Positions 1 to 7,730 are shown, counted from the stretch's first letter. The stretch: 16,135 nt of DNA from Chloroflexota bacterium (GCA_019348515.1 JAHWJF010000016.1:1-16135); one strand, 5' to 3'. The notes: generated from the sequence alone by a model not told the origin. Translations and numbers: made by a program.

Positions 1-1734
1 CGCGCGGCGGGCAGTGACACATCGATCACGATGGACCCGTACCTCTTCCAAATTGGTGTCACGGGTCTCCCCAACTCAGACCTATCTGCGCTCGAGCGCG
101 ACATAGACGATGAGATCCAGCGCCTTCACCATGAACCGGTTCCGGTTTCCGAGCTGCAACGCGCGGTCCGCCAGCTCGAGGCGCAGTTCGTGTACTCCTC
201 AGAGGGAGTGACAAATCAAGCGTATTGGCTGGGGCAATGGGAGATCGTCGACGATTGGAGACGAGCGGAGTCGTTGCCCGACGAGATCCGGGCCGTCACC
301 GCGGAAGACATTCAACGTGTTACGCAACGGTACCTGCAACCCGAACAGCGTACGGTCGGCCTGCTCGAACCGATGACGGTGGAAGCTGGTGGAGCACCGA
401 TACCCGCCCGCGAAGATCAACCGCTCGCCCACCCGAAGATTTGGGGTCTTGACGGCCCGCGGTCGCCTCGCGGGCGAGCCACCGATACATTTCGCAGGGA
501 CATTCTGCAGAACGGAATCCCGGTGCTCGGTCAGGACCGACCCGAAAGTCGATCCTTCGCGCTTCGGGTACGAATTCCCGCTGGCGTGGTCTGGGAGTCC
601 GGTAGCGAATCGGGGATCGCGTTCCTCACTGCACGAGCATTGCTGCGCGGTTTCGCCGGGCGCACGTTCGAGGAGATTAGCGATCGGACTGACCAACTCG
701 GCAGCTCGATCACTATCGACGCCGGGCGTGAGTTCGGCGAGGCCCGTGTGCGGGGTCTCCGCGAAGACTTCCCGGAGCTCGTCGGCCTTCTGGCACAGGC
801 AGTGCGGCAGCCAGATTTCCCGCTCCAGGAGGTCGAGAAACTGCGAGCTGAACAACAGGGGGCGATAGCGGAGGCAGACAATGACACCCGAGCCACCGCC
901 GATCGCATAATGAGACGGGGCCTGTATCCCGATCCGAACCCGTTTGGTCGGCGAGTCCTTGGGGAATCCGCCAGCGTGGCAACATTGAGCCGTGATGCCG
1001 TTCGCAGGTACCACTCCAGAGTGTTTGGACCGACCGGCACCACGATGGCCATCGTCGGTGGCCTTTCCGGGTTCGACCGAGCGGTTTCGGTGCTTTCCGA
1101 CGCGTTCGGCTCATGGGATGGGAACGCTCGCGCGAGTGCTCCCGAGAACGGGCTTGCCAGAAATACAGCTGCTGTCCAGGCGATGGAAGAAATTCCGGGC
1201 AAGAGCCAGGCCGATATAGCAATCGGCATCGCCACCGTTCCCCGCGGCCATCCTGACTACTACGCGCTTGACCTGGCCAACCTCATTCTTGGCCGTTTGG
1301 GACTCATGGGGCGACTCGGTGCGGAGGTGCGCGATCGGCAAGGGTTGGCCTACTACGCCTTCAGCCAGCTAGAGCCTCGTCGCCGCGGCGGGTTGTGGTC
1401 GGCACGCGCTGGTGTCGATCCCGGTGACGTCGAGCGGGCCCTGGCGGCCATTGATGCGGAACTGACCAGGCTTCGCGAAGATCGCGTTGCCGACACCGAG
1501 CTGGAAGATGGAAAGAGCTACCTCGTCGGCGTGCTTCCCCTGGCACTGGAGACGCACGATGGAGTGGCGTCGACTCTGCTCGCGATCGAAGAATTTGGTC
1601 TCGGCCTGGACTATCTTGAACGGTACCCCGACGTCATCGCTCAAGTCTCAAGCGATGACATTCGTGACGCGGCGCACAAACACCTGAATCCAAGACTCAT
1701 GTCTGTCGGTATTGCGCGGCCCTCGCATTCTTGA
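1..1734 (+). CDS. M16 family peptidase-like protein, tandem-domain type, 5'-truncated by window edge
   Basis: The frame is open from base 1 with no stop, and the first ATG (base 31) falls inside the conserved M16 motif 'TMDPYLFQIGVTGLPN', so the true start lies left of the window. Residues here, counted from base 31: about 1-115 are the end of the first M16 unit; about 150-567 are a second pair of M16 domains (for example 'NGIPVLGQDRPESRSFALRVRIPAG', split by the usual turn, then 'GLAYYAFSQLEPRRRG'). M16 enzymes are zinc peptidases using HxxEH. In this second unit the equivalent position reads IAFLTARALLRG (near residue 195), with no His or Glu, so it should be the inactive clamshell half. 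Any active site must lie upstream, outside the window. Family membership is confident; proteolytic activity cannot be judged. The stop at 1732-1734 is followed by a 38-bp convergent gap. Confidence 0.85.
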   Translation, partial: RAAGSDTSITMDPYLFQIGVTGLPNSDLSALERDIDDEIQRLHHEPVPVSELQRAVRQLEAQFVYSSEGVTNQAYWLGQWEIVDDWRRAESLPDEIRAVTAEDIQRVTQRYLQPEQRTVGLLEPMTVEAGGAPIPAREDQPLAHPKIWGLDGPRSPRGRATDTFRRDILQNGIPVLGQDRPESRSFALRVRIPAGVVWESGSESGIAFLTARALLRGFAGRTFEEISDRTDQLGSSITIDAGREFGEARVRGLREDFPELVGLLAQAVRQPDFPLQEVEKLRAEQQGAIAEADNDTRATADRIMRRGLYPDPNPFGRRVLGESASVATLSRDAVRRYHSRVFGPTGTTMAIVGGLSGFDRAVSVLSDAFGSWDGNARASAPENGLARNTAAVQAMEEIPGKSQADIAIGIATVPRGHPDYYALDLANLILGRLGLMGRLGAEVRDRQGLAYYAFSQLEPRRRGGLWSARAGVDPGDVERALAAIDAELTRLREDRVADTELEDGKSYLVGVLPLALETHDGVASTLLAIEEFGLGLDYLERYPDVIAQVSSDDIRDAAHKHLNPRLMSVGIARPSHS

Positions 1735-1772
1735 AAAGCGCGGCGCTCAGGCTGGCGGCGGCACTCCTCTCG

Positions 1773-2099
1773 TCAAAGTACCGCGCTAGCGCGATGAGCG
1801 AGCGGCTTGAGGTAGATCAGGAATTCGTTTCGTCCCGCACGCAAAATCCGGCTAATGCTGTAACTCGTGTTCTGTGCTCGGTCCTGGTACACGTCGCCGG
1901 CCTTGTAGCGGCCCAGTCGCATCTCGCGGGACGACTTGGCCACAATCTCATACGTGGTCTTCTGGCACGCGCCGCACACGAGATACTGGTCCACCGCGTC
2001 GGTCGGCCCCGCGTAACCGCGCTGAACGAATCGGATGTCAGCCGACTCGCACCACGGGCAAATCCTTCCCTCGGGCCCTTGGCGCTCGCGTTCTGCCAC
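1773..2099 (-). CDS. Small zinc-ribbon protein (108 aa)
   Basis: The protein carries two cysteine pairs, CPWC at residues 14-17 and CGAC at 42-45, the spacing of a single zinc ribbon. The remaining part (about 46-108) is basic with no further domain that I recognise. It starts with GTG (minus-strand codon at 2099-2097), preceded six bases upstream by GGAG, a good ribosome binding site. No membrane segment or signal peptide is visible. It lies between two plus-strand genes, convergent with the M16 gene and divergent from otsA, so it should be its own transcription unit. Zinc ribbons of this size can bind nucleic acid or serve as structural adaptors; no function is claimed. The antisense frames covering the same bases lack such motifs. 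Confidence 0.75.
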   Translation of the reverse strand: MAERERQGPEGRICPWCESADIRFVQRGYAGPTDAVDQYLVCGACQKTTYEIVAKSSREMRLGRYKAGDVYQDRAQNTSYSISRILRAGRNEFLIYLKPLAHRASAVL

Positions 2100-2134
2100 A
2101 CAACACTCCGAGTGATGTCAAATACCGAACTGTA

Positions 2135-2140
2135 ATTGTA
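2135..2140 (-). promoter_or_regulatory. Possible -10 box for the zinc-ribbon gene
   Basis: On the minus strand this reads TACAAT, five of six matches to TATAAT, and places a start site about 30 bases before the GTG codon. The hexamer 17 bases upstream (GTCACC) is a poor -35, so this is a weak call. The rest of 2100-2302 (about 200 bp between divergent genes) shows only a CATAAT at 2228-2233 on the plus strand that might serve otsA, without a clear -35. Confidence 0.3.
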
Positions 2141-2302
2141 CCAATCATCCGGTCCCAGGTGACTGGCTACGTCAGAGAGCAAGGTCTGAGCGCATGGCCA
2201 ACTCGCGCATCGACGGCATGGAGAGCGCATAATGGAGACGGCATGTGAACCGGGAGGCACCACGTCGCCACTCGGCCCGAATCTTGCGCGGAAGGAAGGA
2301 TC

Positions 2303-2344
2303 ATGAGCGATCACACCCCGCGGACGACAGGCGACTCCCTATGA
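2303..2344 (+). CDS. Possible 13-codon leader peptide ahead of otsA
   Basis: An ATG at 2303 sits just after GGAAGGAAGGATC, the strongest Shine-Dalgarno-like stretch in this region. It opens a 13-residue frame, MSDHTPRTTGDSL, whose TGA (2342-2344) overlaps the otsA ATG (2341-2343) in an ATGA arrangement. otsA itself has only a weak AGGCGA-type site. The layout fits translational coupling, with ribosomes loading on the micro-ORF and restarting at otsA. No attenuator codons (runs of one amino acid) are present. An alternative is that these codons once formed the N-terminus of otsA and were split off by a frameshift. Confidence 0.4.
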   Translation: MSDHTPRTTGDSL

Positions 2345-3942
2345 CAGCGACTGAAGACGTGAAAGTGGACCTCGGGACGCGCCCCCTGATTATCGCCTCG
2401 AACAGGGGACCAGTGACATTCTCGCAACGGGACAACGGTTCATTTGATGCGCGTAAGGGTAGCGGTGGCGTGGTGACGGCGGTGAGCGCGATCGCACGCG
2501 AGCACTGCCCCATCTGGATTGCCGCAGCGATGACCGAGGGAGATCGGCATCGCGCCGCCGTCGCGCAGGAGGCGGACGAAAAGCTCATTGAGTTTGGCAG
2601 TCCGGCCGAGTTTCGCCTCCGCTTCGTCGTGCCGTCTCCCGATGCATACCACCAGTACTACAACATCATTAGCAACCCATTACTTTGGTTCCTGCAGCAT
2701 TATTTGTGGGATACCCCTCGCAGTCCAGACATTACCGCGGAGATCTGGGACGCGTGGCGAAACGGCTACGTTCACGTCAATCAGTTGTTTGCTGACGAAA
2801 TCGTCGCGGCGGCAGATGCGGCAGGCGGGGAACCGCTCATCATGCTGCAGGACTATCACCTCTATCTTTGCGCGGGTTTCGTGCGCAAGCAGAGACCGGA
2901 TGCTCACTTGCAGCAGTTCGTCCATATCCCCTGGCCCGACCCCGACTACTGGCGTTTGTTGCCCTCCGAGATCCGGCGCGCGATTTGCGAAGGCATGCTC
3001 GGCAATGATATCGTCGGCTTTCAGACGCCAGAGCACGGGCGCTCCTTTATGTACACCTGCCAGGCATATGTTCCGGATGCGGTTGTCGACTACGACGGGT
3101 CATCAGTTCGATGGCAGGATCGCCGCATTGAGGTACGGACCTACCCGATCTCGATCGACGCGGCGGAGGTGCGCCGGTTGGCGTACTCGAAAGAAGCTCG
3201 GTCGCACGACCGGTATCTTCCAAATCACTGGAACGAGTTCACGGTGCTTCGAGTGGACCGCGCTGAGCCGAGCAAGAACATCGTTCGCGGTTTTCACGCG
3301 TTCGACCGATTCCTGGAAGCCCATCGAGAGTTTCAGGGCCGCGTGAATTTTGTCGCGATCACGGTTCCCTCGCGCATGGACGTCGTCGAATACCAGGACT
3401 ACCTCGACGATGTCAGCGCGGTCGTTGGGCGAATCAATGCCAAGTACGCGAATGTGGAAACGGGCTGGCAGCCGATCCATCTCATCATGGGCGAGAACTA
3501 TCCTCGCGCTCTCGCCGCCATGAAATGGTATGACGTGCTCCTGGTCAATTCGATCATCGACGGCATGAATCTCGTTGCCAAAGAAGGGGCGCTGCTCAAT
3601 GAGCGCAACGGTGTGCTCATCCTGTCAGAGGGAGCTGGCGCCGTCAGTCAGCTAGGGGAGCACGCCATTATTATCGGACCAACCGATGTCGAAGGGACTG
3701 CGGACGCGCTGCATCGCGCTCTGACGATGCCGCTCGATGAGCGACGCCGTCGCGCCGAAGGTCTACGTCGCTCCGTCGAGGCCGATGATGTGACCGATTG
3801 GTTCGAGAATCAGGTCGCGGACATGCTCAAGTACGGGCGCAACCAGGATGGATCGGAAGGAGATCCTGAAGAAGAGGAACCCCTTCCAGCGAACGTTGTT
3901 TCGCTGACTGGAACCGATCGGGTTTCCACAGCGGGAGCATAG
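2341..3942 (+). CDS. otsA: Trehalose-6-phosphate synthase (GT20), 533 aa
   Basis: The product would join a nucleotide-activated glucose to glucose-6-phosphate to give trehalose-6-phosphate in the cytoplasm. GT20 motifs are in order: SNRGP with Arg22, the glycine loop GSGGVVTA with Gly42-Gly43, QDYH with Asp171, HIPWPDPDYWRLLP, DRAEPSKN with Arg307 and Lys312, VPSRMDVVEYQDY, and DGMNLVAKE with Asp407 and Glu415. The 'RVDR..xSKNIVRG' form resembles actinobacterial (Streptomyces-type) OtsA more than E. coli OtsA. The last 35 or so residues are an acidic tail with no visible motif. I chose ATG 2341 because conserved sequence begins soon after; the frame is also open back to a GTG at 2245, but that start has no ribosome site. 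The start overlaps the stop of a 13-codon leader. No trehalose-6-phosphate phosphatase (OtsB) is recognisable nearby. A related GT20 activity on another acceptor cannot be excluded. Confidence 0.92.
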   Translation: MTATEDVKVDLGTRPLIIASNRGPVTFSQRDNGSFDARKGSGGVVTAVSAIAREHCPIWIAAAMTEGDRHRAAVAQEADEKLIEFGSPAEFRLRFVVPSPDAYHQYYNIISNPLLWFLQHYLWDTPRSPDITAEIWDAWRNGYVHVNQLFADEIVAAADAAGGEPLIMLQDYHLYLCAGFVRKQRPDAHLQQFVHIPWPDPDYWRLLPSEIRRAICEGMLGNDIVGFQTPEHGRSFMYTCQAYVPDAVVDYDGSSVRWQDRRIEVRTYPISIDAAEVRRLAYSKEARSHDRYLPNHWNEFTVLRVDRAEPSKNIVRGFHAFDRFLEAHREFQGRVNFVAITVPSRMDVVEYQDYLDDVSAVVGRINAKYANVETGWQPIHLIMGENYPRALAAMKWYDVLLVNSIIDGMNLVAKEGALLNERNGVLILSEGAGAVSQLGEHAIIIGPTDVEGTADALHRALTMPLDERRRRAEGLRRSVEADDVTDWFENQVADMLKYGRNQDGSEGDPEEEEPLPANVVSLTGTDRVSTAGA

Positions 3943-3953
3943 ATCGAGCTTCA

Positions 3954-4922
3954 TCAAATCCCTCGTCGGACATCAGCCGCGAAGAGCTCGGCCTCCGCGA
4001 GGGTCGGACAGGCGTCAAATGCTCCCCTGCGGCCGACTGCGAGCGCTGCCGCCGCGTTCCCCAGGCGAACCGCCTCTCGCAGCCCGACTCCACGGGCCAG
4101 GGCCGCCGCGACAGATCCAGCAAAGGCGTCGCCGGCGCCGATCGTGTCGAGCACTTCAACGTCGTAACCGGGGTCGTCGATCTCTCCTGAGACGTCGGCG
4201 AGTACCGCGCCCGCGGCGCCCAATGTTACGATCACAGTTGCGACTCCAAGCGACGTTCTCAGCCCTTTGGCAGCGCGGATCCCGCTCGCCGCACCGTCAA
4301 CGACTACACCCGAAAGAGCTTCCGCCTCGTCGCGGTTGGCGATCACGAGGTCGACATGACGCCAGATTTCCCATCTCGAGGCATGCGAGAGTGCCGCCGC
4401 CGGGGCCACATTGATGACCACTGTCGCGCCTGCGGAACGTGCCAAGAATGCGGCGGCGGCGCTAACGGCCATCCCGATCTCTAACTGAAGCATGAGCACG
4501 TCGCAGGAACGCAGCGCTTCATGGGCCGGTTCCAGGTGGGCGGGCGTCAGCGCTAGACTTGCGCCCGGCACCACGATCGAAGCATATTCGCCGTCTGATC
4601 CCATGAGCACGGGGCTGACCCCGGTAGCCTCGGCGTCATCGACCTGCAGAAGCGAGACGTCGACCTGCTTCCCGGCCAATGATTCCCGCAGTTGGTTGCC
4701 AAACGCGTCGTCCCCAACGCGGGCGACGATCGCTGTCGAAGCCCCCTGCTGCGCCGCGGCGACCGCTTGATTCCCTCCTTTTCCGCCGGGGTACATGGCG
4801 AAGTCCGAGCCCAACACCGACTCCCCGGGACTGGGTAGGCGCGGTGCGTTTGCGATCAAGTCCATATGAGCGCTTCCGACGACAACGACTTGTGCCACGT
4901 CGCGCCTACGGTCCGGCATCAT
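3954..4922 (-). CDS. rbsK: Ribokinase-like PfkB family carbohydrate kinase, 322 aa
   Basis: This enzyme should transfer phosphate from ATP to a sugar, D-ribose in the named family. It shows 'VVVGSAHMDLIANAPRLPSPGE' (split here only for description), the PfkB signature 1 GGKGGNQA at residues 46-53, and signature 2 DTIGAGDAFAG beginning at Asp259, with the catalytic base expected at Asp265. Length is typical for ribokinase (about 300-320 aa). Two adjacent ATG codons begin the frame; the first (4922-4920) overlaps the TGA of the upstream isomerase gene, so the two are translationally coupled. It converges on otsA with an 11-bp gap and no obvious terminator. The paired isomerase suggests that the real substrate may be another pentose, ketose or polyol-derived sugar, so the symbol is given by family resemblance only. 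Confidence 0.88.
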   Translation of the reverse strand: MMPDRRRDVAQVVVVGSAHMDLIANAPRLPSPGESVLGSDFAMYPGGKGGNQAVAAAQQGASTAIVARVGDDAFGNQLRESLAGKQVDVSLLQVDDAEATGVSPVLMGSDGEYASIVVPGASLALTPAHLEPAHEALRSCDVLMLQLEIGMAVSAAAAFLARSAGATVVINVAPAAALSHASRWEIWRHVDLVIANRDEAEALSGVVVDGAASGIRAAKGLRTSLGVATVIVTLGAAGAVLADVSGEIDDPGYDVEVLDTIGAGDAFAGSVAAALARGVGLREAVRLGNAAAALAVGRRGAFDACPTLAEAELFAADVRRGI

Positions 4923-5887
4923 GCGCGCGCCAGCACACGAGAAATCGCAATGGCGTCCTGCTCATCCTGTGCCTTGCGGAGGGCCCTTTGGTCGATCTGA
5001 TCGAGAACTGCTTCGAGCCGTTCGAGCTCGGCGATGTTGGCTTGGAGCTCAGTCGCCGGATCTTCCCGGATTGGGAACGTATCGAAGTACAGCGTTCCGT
5101 CGTAGTCCCCGACGCGTAGTACGTGGAGGAGTTCAAGCGTGTCGCGCTCGTGAACCACGCCGATCATGAGCCCATCGTCGGCGGTGCCATAACCATCGTT
5201 CAGATGGACGCCGAACAACTTCCCCCTGCGTAAGGCGGTGGCCGCGGCCGCCGGAGGATGCTCGCCGGCCGTGTAGCTGTGACAAACGTCGAGGGTGACG
5301 CCGAAGTTCTCCCGATCGACCTCGTTGGCCGCCAGCAAGGCGTCACCCATGGAGCGGATCAGCGAAAACCGGCGTGGATCGAAAGGTTTGTACTCGACGC
5401 TGACCCGGATAGAAGAATTTCGGTCCGCAACCCTGCGGAACCCGTCGATCTCATCATCCCAAAGCGTCCCGTAGTCCGGCTGGAATGGGTAGTCCCATCC
5501 GTCATCGGCCATCCAGAGGACGACGTGGTCAGCGCCGTAGCGTGCCGCAAGATCGACGGCCTCACACGCGATGCCAATCGCCTCCTCGCGTCCCTTCTTA
5601 TCCGGCGACGTAAACGCCCCATGCGCGAACCTCCGACCCTCGAAGCGAAGATTGAGCGCCGTCAACGGCAAGCCGGTCTCGGCAAGGAGCTGGTCTAGCT
5701 CGCCCGCGCCGAGTTCGACGACATGCTGCGGATAGTTCAACTCCAAGGCGGACAGCCCCGGCACCGCGGCCATGCGGCGAATCGCCACACCGGCATCATG
5801 CCCTGTGCGCCGAAAGGAATTGATTCTGGAGGCAATTCTCCAGCGGTTGGAGCGCACATCAGCGCCGGTTCTTACGCTGCGGCTCAC
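4919..5887 (-). CDS. Sugar (phosphate) isomerase/epimerase, xylose-isomerase-like TIM barrel
   Basis: The protein is an AP-endonuclease-2-type TIM barrel, a group that uses a divalent metal to isomerise or epimerise sugars. Likely metal ligands can be read in order: Glu165 in SVEYKP, Asp200 in TLDVCHS, His228 in VHLNDGYG and Asp269 in YFDTFP. A final Asp matches the L-rhamnose isomerase pattern (Glu-Asp-His-Asp) rather than the D-tagatose 3-epimerase pattern, which ends in Glu; this comparison comes from memory of the families. The frame starts at GTG 5887, with GGAAGGG about ten bases upstream; a second GTG at 5857 is an alternative and would lose ten non-conserved residues. The conserved part begins at 'RIASRINSFRRTGHDAG'. 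It is the first gene of a two-gene operon with the kinase and is divergent from the sugar ABC importer. The substrate is unknown. Confidence 0.82.
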   Translation of the reverse strand: MSRSVRTGADVRSNRWRIASRINSFRRTGHDAGVAIRRMAAVPGLSALELNYPQHVVELGAGELDQLLAETGLPLTALNLRFEGRRFAHGAFTSPDKKGREEAIGIACEAVDLAARYGADHVVLWMADDGWDYPFQPDYGTLWDDEIDGFRRVADRNSSIRVSVEYKPFDPRRFSLIRSMGDALLAANEVDRENFGVTLDVCHSYTAGEHPPAAAATALRRGKLFGVHLNDGYGTADDGLMIGVVHERDTLELLHVLRVGDYDGTLYFDTFPIREDPATELQANIAELERLEAVLDQIDQRALRKAQDEQDAIAISRVLARA

Positions 5888-5930
5888 TTTGCCGTAACCC
5901 TTCCGTTATCGACACGACGAGCGAAAGCAA

Positions 5931-5944
5931 GGCTGTTGACAGCC
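5931..5944. promoter_or_regulatory. Palindromic operator candidate (GGCTGT-TG-ACAGCC)
   Basis: This is a perfect inverted repeat with six-base arms and a two-base centre. It contains most of the TTGACA -35 hexamer of the putative plus-strand promoter, so a bound dimeric protein would block RNA polymerase. It lies between the divergent isomerase-kinase operon and the ABC importer. Repressors of the LacI or GntR type commonly bind sites of this shape, but no regulator gene is present in the window. The assignment is inference from symmetry and position. Confidence 0.45.
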
Positions 5945-5964
5945 GTTCCAGACCTGAGGATAGT
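5936..5964 (+). promoter_or_regulatory. Sigma70-like promoter for the sugar ABC importer
   Basis: A perfect TTGACA at 5936-5941 is followed, after a 17-base spacer, by GATAGT at 5959-5964 (four of six matches to TATAAT). Transcription would begin near 5971, giving a leader of about 70 bases before the binding-protein gene. The remaining leader contains a short GCACG/CGTGC hairpin (5996-6013) and the AGGAGG ribosome site at 6027-6032. A matching minus-strand promoter for the isomerase gene must lie in the same 156 bp, but no convincing pair of boxes is visible. Confidence 0.5.
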
Positions 5965-6043
5965 ACGCGCTGGCGCCACCCGGTACGGCATCGGGGCACG
6001 GGCTGCCGCGTGCACTGACGCACCGCAGGAGGTTCGCAAAGCC

Positions 6044-7684
6044 ATGAGCCATCGAATACTTCGGACATCGGTCGATCGCCGGACCGTATTGAAGGCCGCC
6101 ACCGGGGCCGCGGCCGGATTCTACGCCTGGGGAGTTCCCGGCAAATCCTACCAGCGAGCACTGGCTCAGGAGAGCGTCATCCAGCAAATTCTCGCCATTC
6201 CCGGAGCAGGGTCTGAACCTACCGAAGCAGATATGCAACGAGTCGGTGAATTAATTCTGGAGCCAACAAAGGCCAACGTGCAGCCGGGGGAGTTTCAGGG
6301 CCAGCGACTCACCTTCCTCGGACTCAACAATGCTGGAAAGCACAATTTGGTGTTCCGGCCGCTCCTCGCCGCATGGCAGGAATATACCGGCGCTGAGATC
6401 GAATGGATCGATCTGCCACAGGCAGAGATTTTCCCTCGCATCCAACAAAGCATCGCCAGCGGCACGGTAGATTTCGACATTCTCGAGGGCGGAGCTCCGT
6501 GGGAGGGCGACATCCTTGGCAAGGGTCTGGCCGCGCCCATGCCGGACTGGGTCGCGGAGCAAATCGATATGTCCGACTACGTCAGGCTCCTGCAGGCCCC
6601 CGTCGGCACCTGGAACGGCGAGACGTACCGGGTCTCCATCGACGCCGACGCCCACAATTTCAACTTCCGCTCTGACATCTTCGCAAACGAGGAACTAGGG
6701 GCGGAGTGGACCGCAGGCGGCGGCTCCCAGGAGTGGGGCGTACCGCAGACGTGGCAGCAGGTCCAGGTGGTCACCAGGTTCTTGAATGGCAAGCAACTGG
6801 ACGGCGAGGATCTCTACGGGATTCTTGACGTCTGTGCGCCGGGTGGCGGGTTCAGCTGGTACTTCTTTGCCAGTCGCGCGACCGCGTACGCGAAACACCC
6901 GGACAATAAAGCCTGGCTGTTCGATCCGACGAACATGACCCCGTACGTTAACAACGAGGCGTTCGTACGGGCGGCCCAAGACATCATTGACGCATTGCCC
7001 TACGAGCCGGCGGATCAGGTGAACGCCGATCTCAACAGAACTGGCTTCGAGCAGTTTCTTGCCGGCATCGGATCGATGGTTCATTGGTGGGGCGACGTCG
7101 GGTCATTCGTCTACACAAGCGACCTGTCAGTTGTCCAGGACAAGGTCATGTTCAGCATCCTGCCCGGCTCGGACGACGTGTATAACAACACCACCAGCGC
7201 GTGGGAAACTCTCCCCTCCGGTCCGAACTTTGCTCCGAACGAGGCCTACATCGGTTGGGGCCTCTATGTCATGCAACGTGCGGTGGAGTCCGGGGTGGAC
7301 AAAGCGGCCTGGAGCGTCGCGGCTCACCTCGGTAACAAGGACCTGGGCACCTGGATGGCGTTCTATCCATCAGGGTTCCAGCCCTATCGGAATAGCAGCT
7401 TCGCCGAAGAACTGTGGGCCGGTGCGGGGCTACCACCCGAATTCATATCCTCCTACTTGTCCTCGCAAGCGGATTCGTATAATCATCCCAACGGTGCCAT
7501 CGAGCCTCGTATCCCGGGCATCTTCCAGTACTACGTCGCGGCTGAGACCGAACTCGCCCGGGCGTTCGCCGGTGAGGTGTCGGCGCAGGAAGCACTCGAC
7601 GCCGCGGCTGCCGCGTGGGAACAGATCACGGACGATCTCGGGCGCGAAAGCCAGATCGAGCTCTATAACGCGGCGCTGGGTTAA
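6044..7684 (+). CDS. Sugar ABC transporter substrate-binding protein, Tat-exported, 546 aa
   Basis: This is a family 1 extracellular solute-binding protein of the CUT1 type, which captures a carbohydrate outside the membrane and delivers it to the two permeases that follow. The start is ATG 6044, with AGGAGG 11 bases upstream; the open frame reaches back to 5723 but that part is not protein-like. Residues 11-17 read DRRTVLK, a twin-arginine signal, followed by an Ala/Gly-rich hydrophobic stretch and a likely cleavage near ALAQE. Between the signal and the start of the binding fold (about residue 85, 'RLTFLG') lies a helical-looking insert of about 45 residues. The binding fold includes 'SGTVDFDILEGGAPWEGDIL' and many Trp/Tyr residues suited to sugar stacking. 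At 546 aa it is longer than the usual 400-450. It is separated from the first permease by 137 bp holding a strong hairpin. Confidence 0.88.
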   Translation: MSHRILRTSVDRRTVLKAATGAAAGFYAWGVPGKSYQRALAQESVIQQILAIPGAGSEPTEADMQRVGELILEPTKANVQPGEFQGQRLTFLGLNNAGKHNLVFRPLLAAWQEYTGAEIEWIDLPQAEIFPRIQQSIASGTVDFDILEGGAPWEGDILGKGLAAPMPDWVAEQIDMSDYVRLLQAPVGTWNGETYRVSIDADAHNFNFRSDIFANEELGAEWTAGGGSQEWGVPQTWQQVQVVTRFLNGKQLDGEDLYGILDVCAPGGGFSWYFFASRATAYAKHPDNKAWLFDPTNMTPYVNNEAFVRAAQDIIDALPYEPADQVNADLNRTGFEQFLAGIGSMVHWWGDVGSFVYTSDLSVVQDKVMFSILPGSDDVYNNTTSAWETLPSGPNFAPNEAYIGWGLYVMQRAVESGVDKAAWSVAAHLGNKDLGTWMAFYPSGFQPYRNSSFAEELWAGAGLPPEFISSYLSSQADSYNHPNGAIEPRIPGIFQYYVAAETELARAFAGEVSAQEALDAAAAAWEQITDDLGRESQIELYNAALG

Positions 7685-7695
7685 GCTAGTTGCGG

Positions 7696-7730
7696 GTCGT
7701 GGGCCTGGATTTCTAATCCGGGCCCACGAC
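7696..7730 (+). other. Strong intercistronic hairpin (16-bp stem, 3-base loop)
   Basis: The left arm GTCGTGGGCCTGGATT (7696-7711) pairs with 7715-7730 across the loop TCT; 15 pairs are Watson-Crick and one is G-U in RNA. It begins 11 bases after the binding-protein stop codon. There is no T run after it (GCAGCCTCAAAAG follows), so it is not a classic intrinsic terminator. Such structures between a binding-protein gene and its permeases usually protect the upstream message from 3' decay or cause partial termination, giving more binding protein than membrane subunits. That role is inferred here. Confidence 0.65.

Noticed and set aside
199..1235. Long minus-strand frames (199-1014, 531-1235, 713-1222) opposite the M16 gene
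   Set aside because: They are antisense to a well-conserved coding frame, overlap each other in different frames and carry no domain pattern.
1782..1793. 12-bp perfect palindrome CGCGCTAGCGCG
   Set aside because: It lies within the 3' coding end of the zinc-ribbon gene in GC-rich DNA; no terminator tract or promoter is near, so it is probably chance.
1731..2248. Plus-strand frames 1731-2135 and 1874-2248
   Set aside because: They are antisense to the zinc-ribbon gene, which has both cysteine pairs and a ribosome site; the plus frames have neither.
2245..2340. GTG 2245 as the start of otsA
   Set aside because: The extra 32 residues are Arg/His-rich and unconserved, with no ribosome site; ATG 2341 lies closer to the family's first conserved strand.
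5723..6043. Upstream extension of the sugar-binding protein to 5723
   Set aside because: It would overlap the divergent isomerase gene and cover the promoter region; the Tat signal begins at ATG 6044 with AGGAGG upstream.
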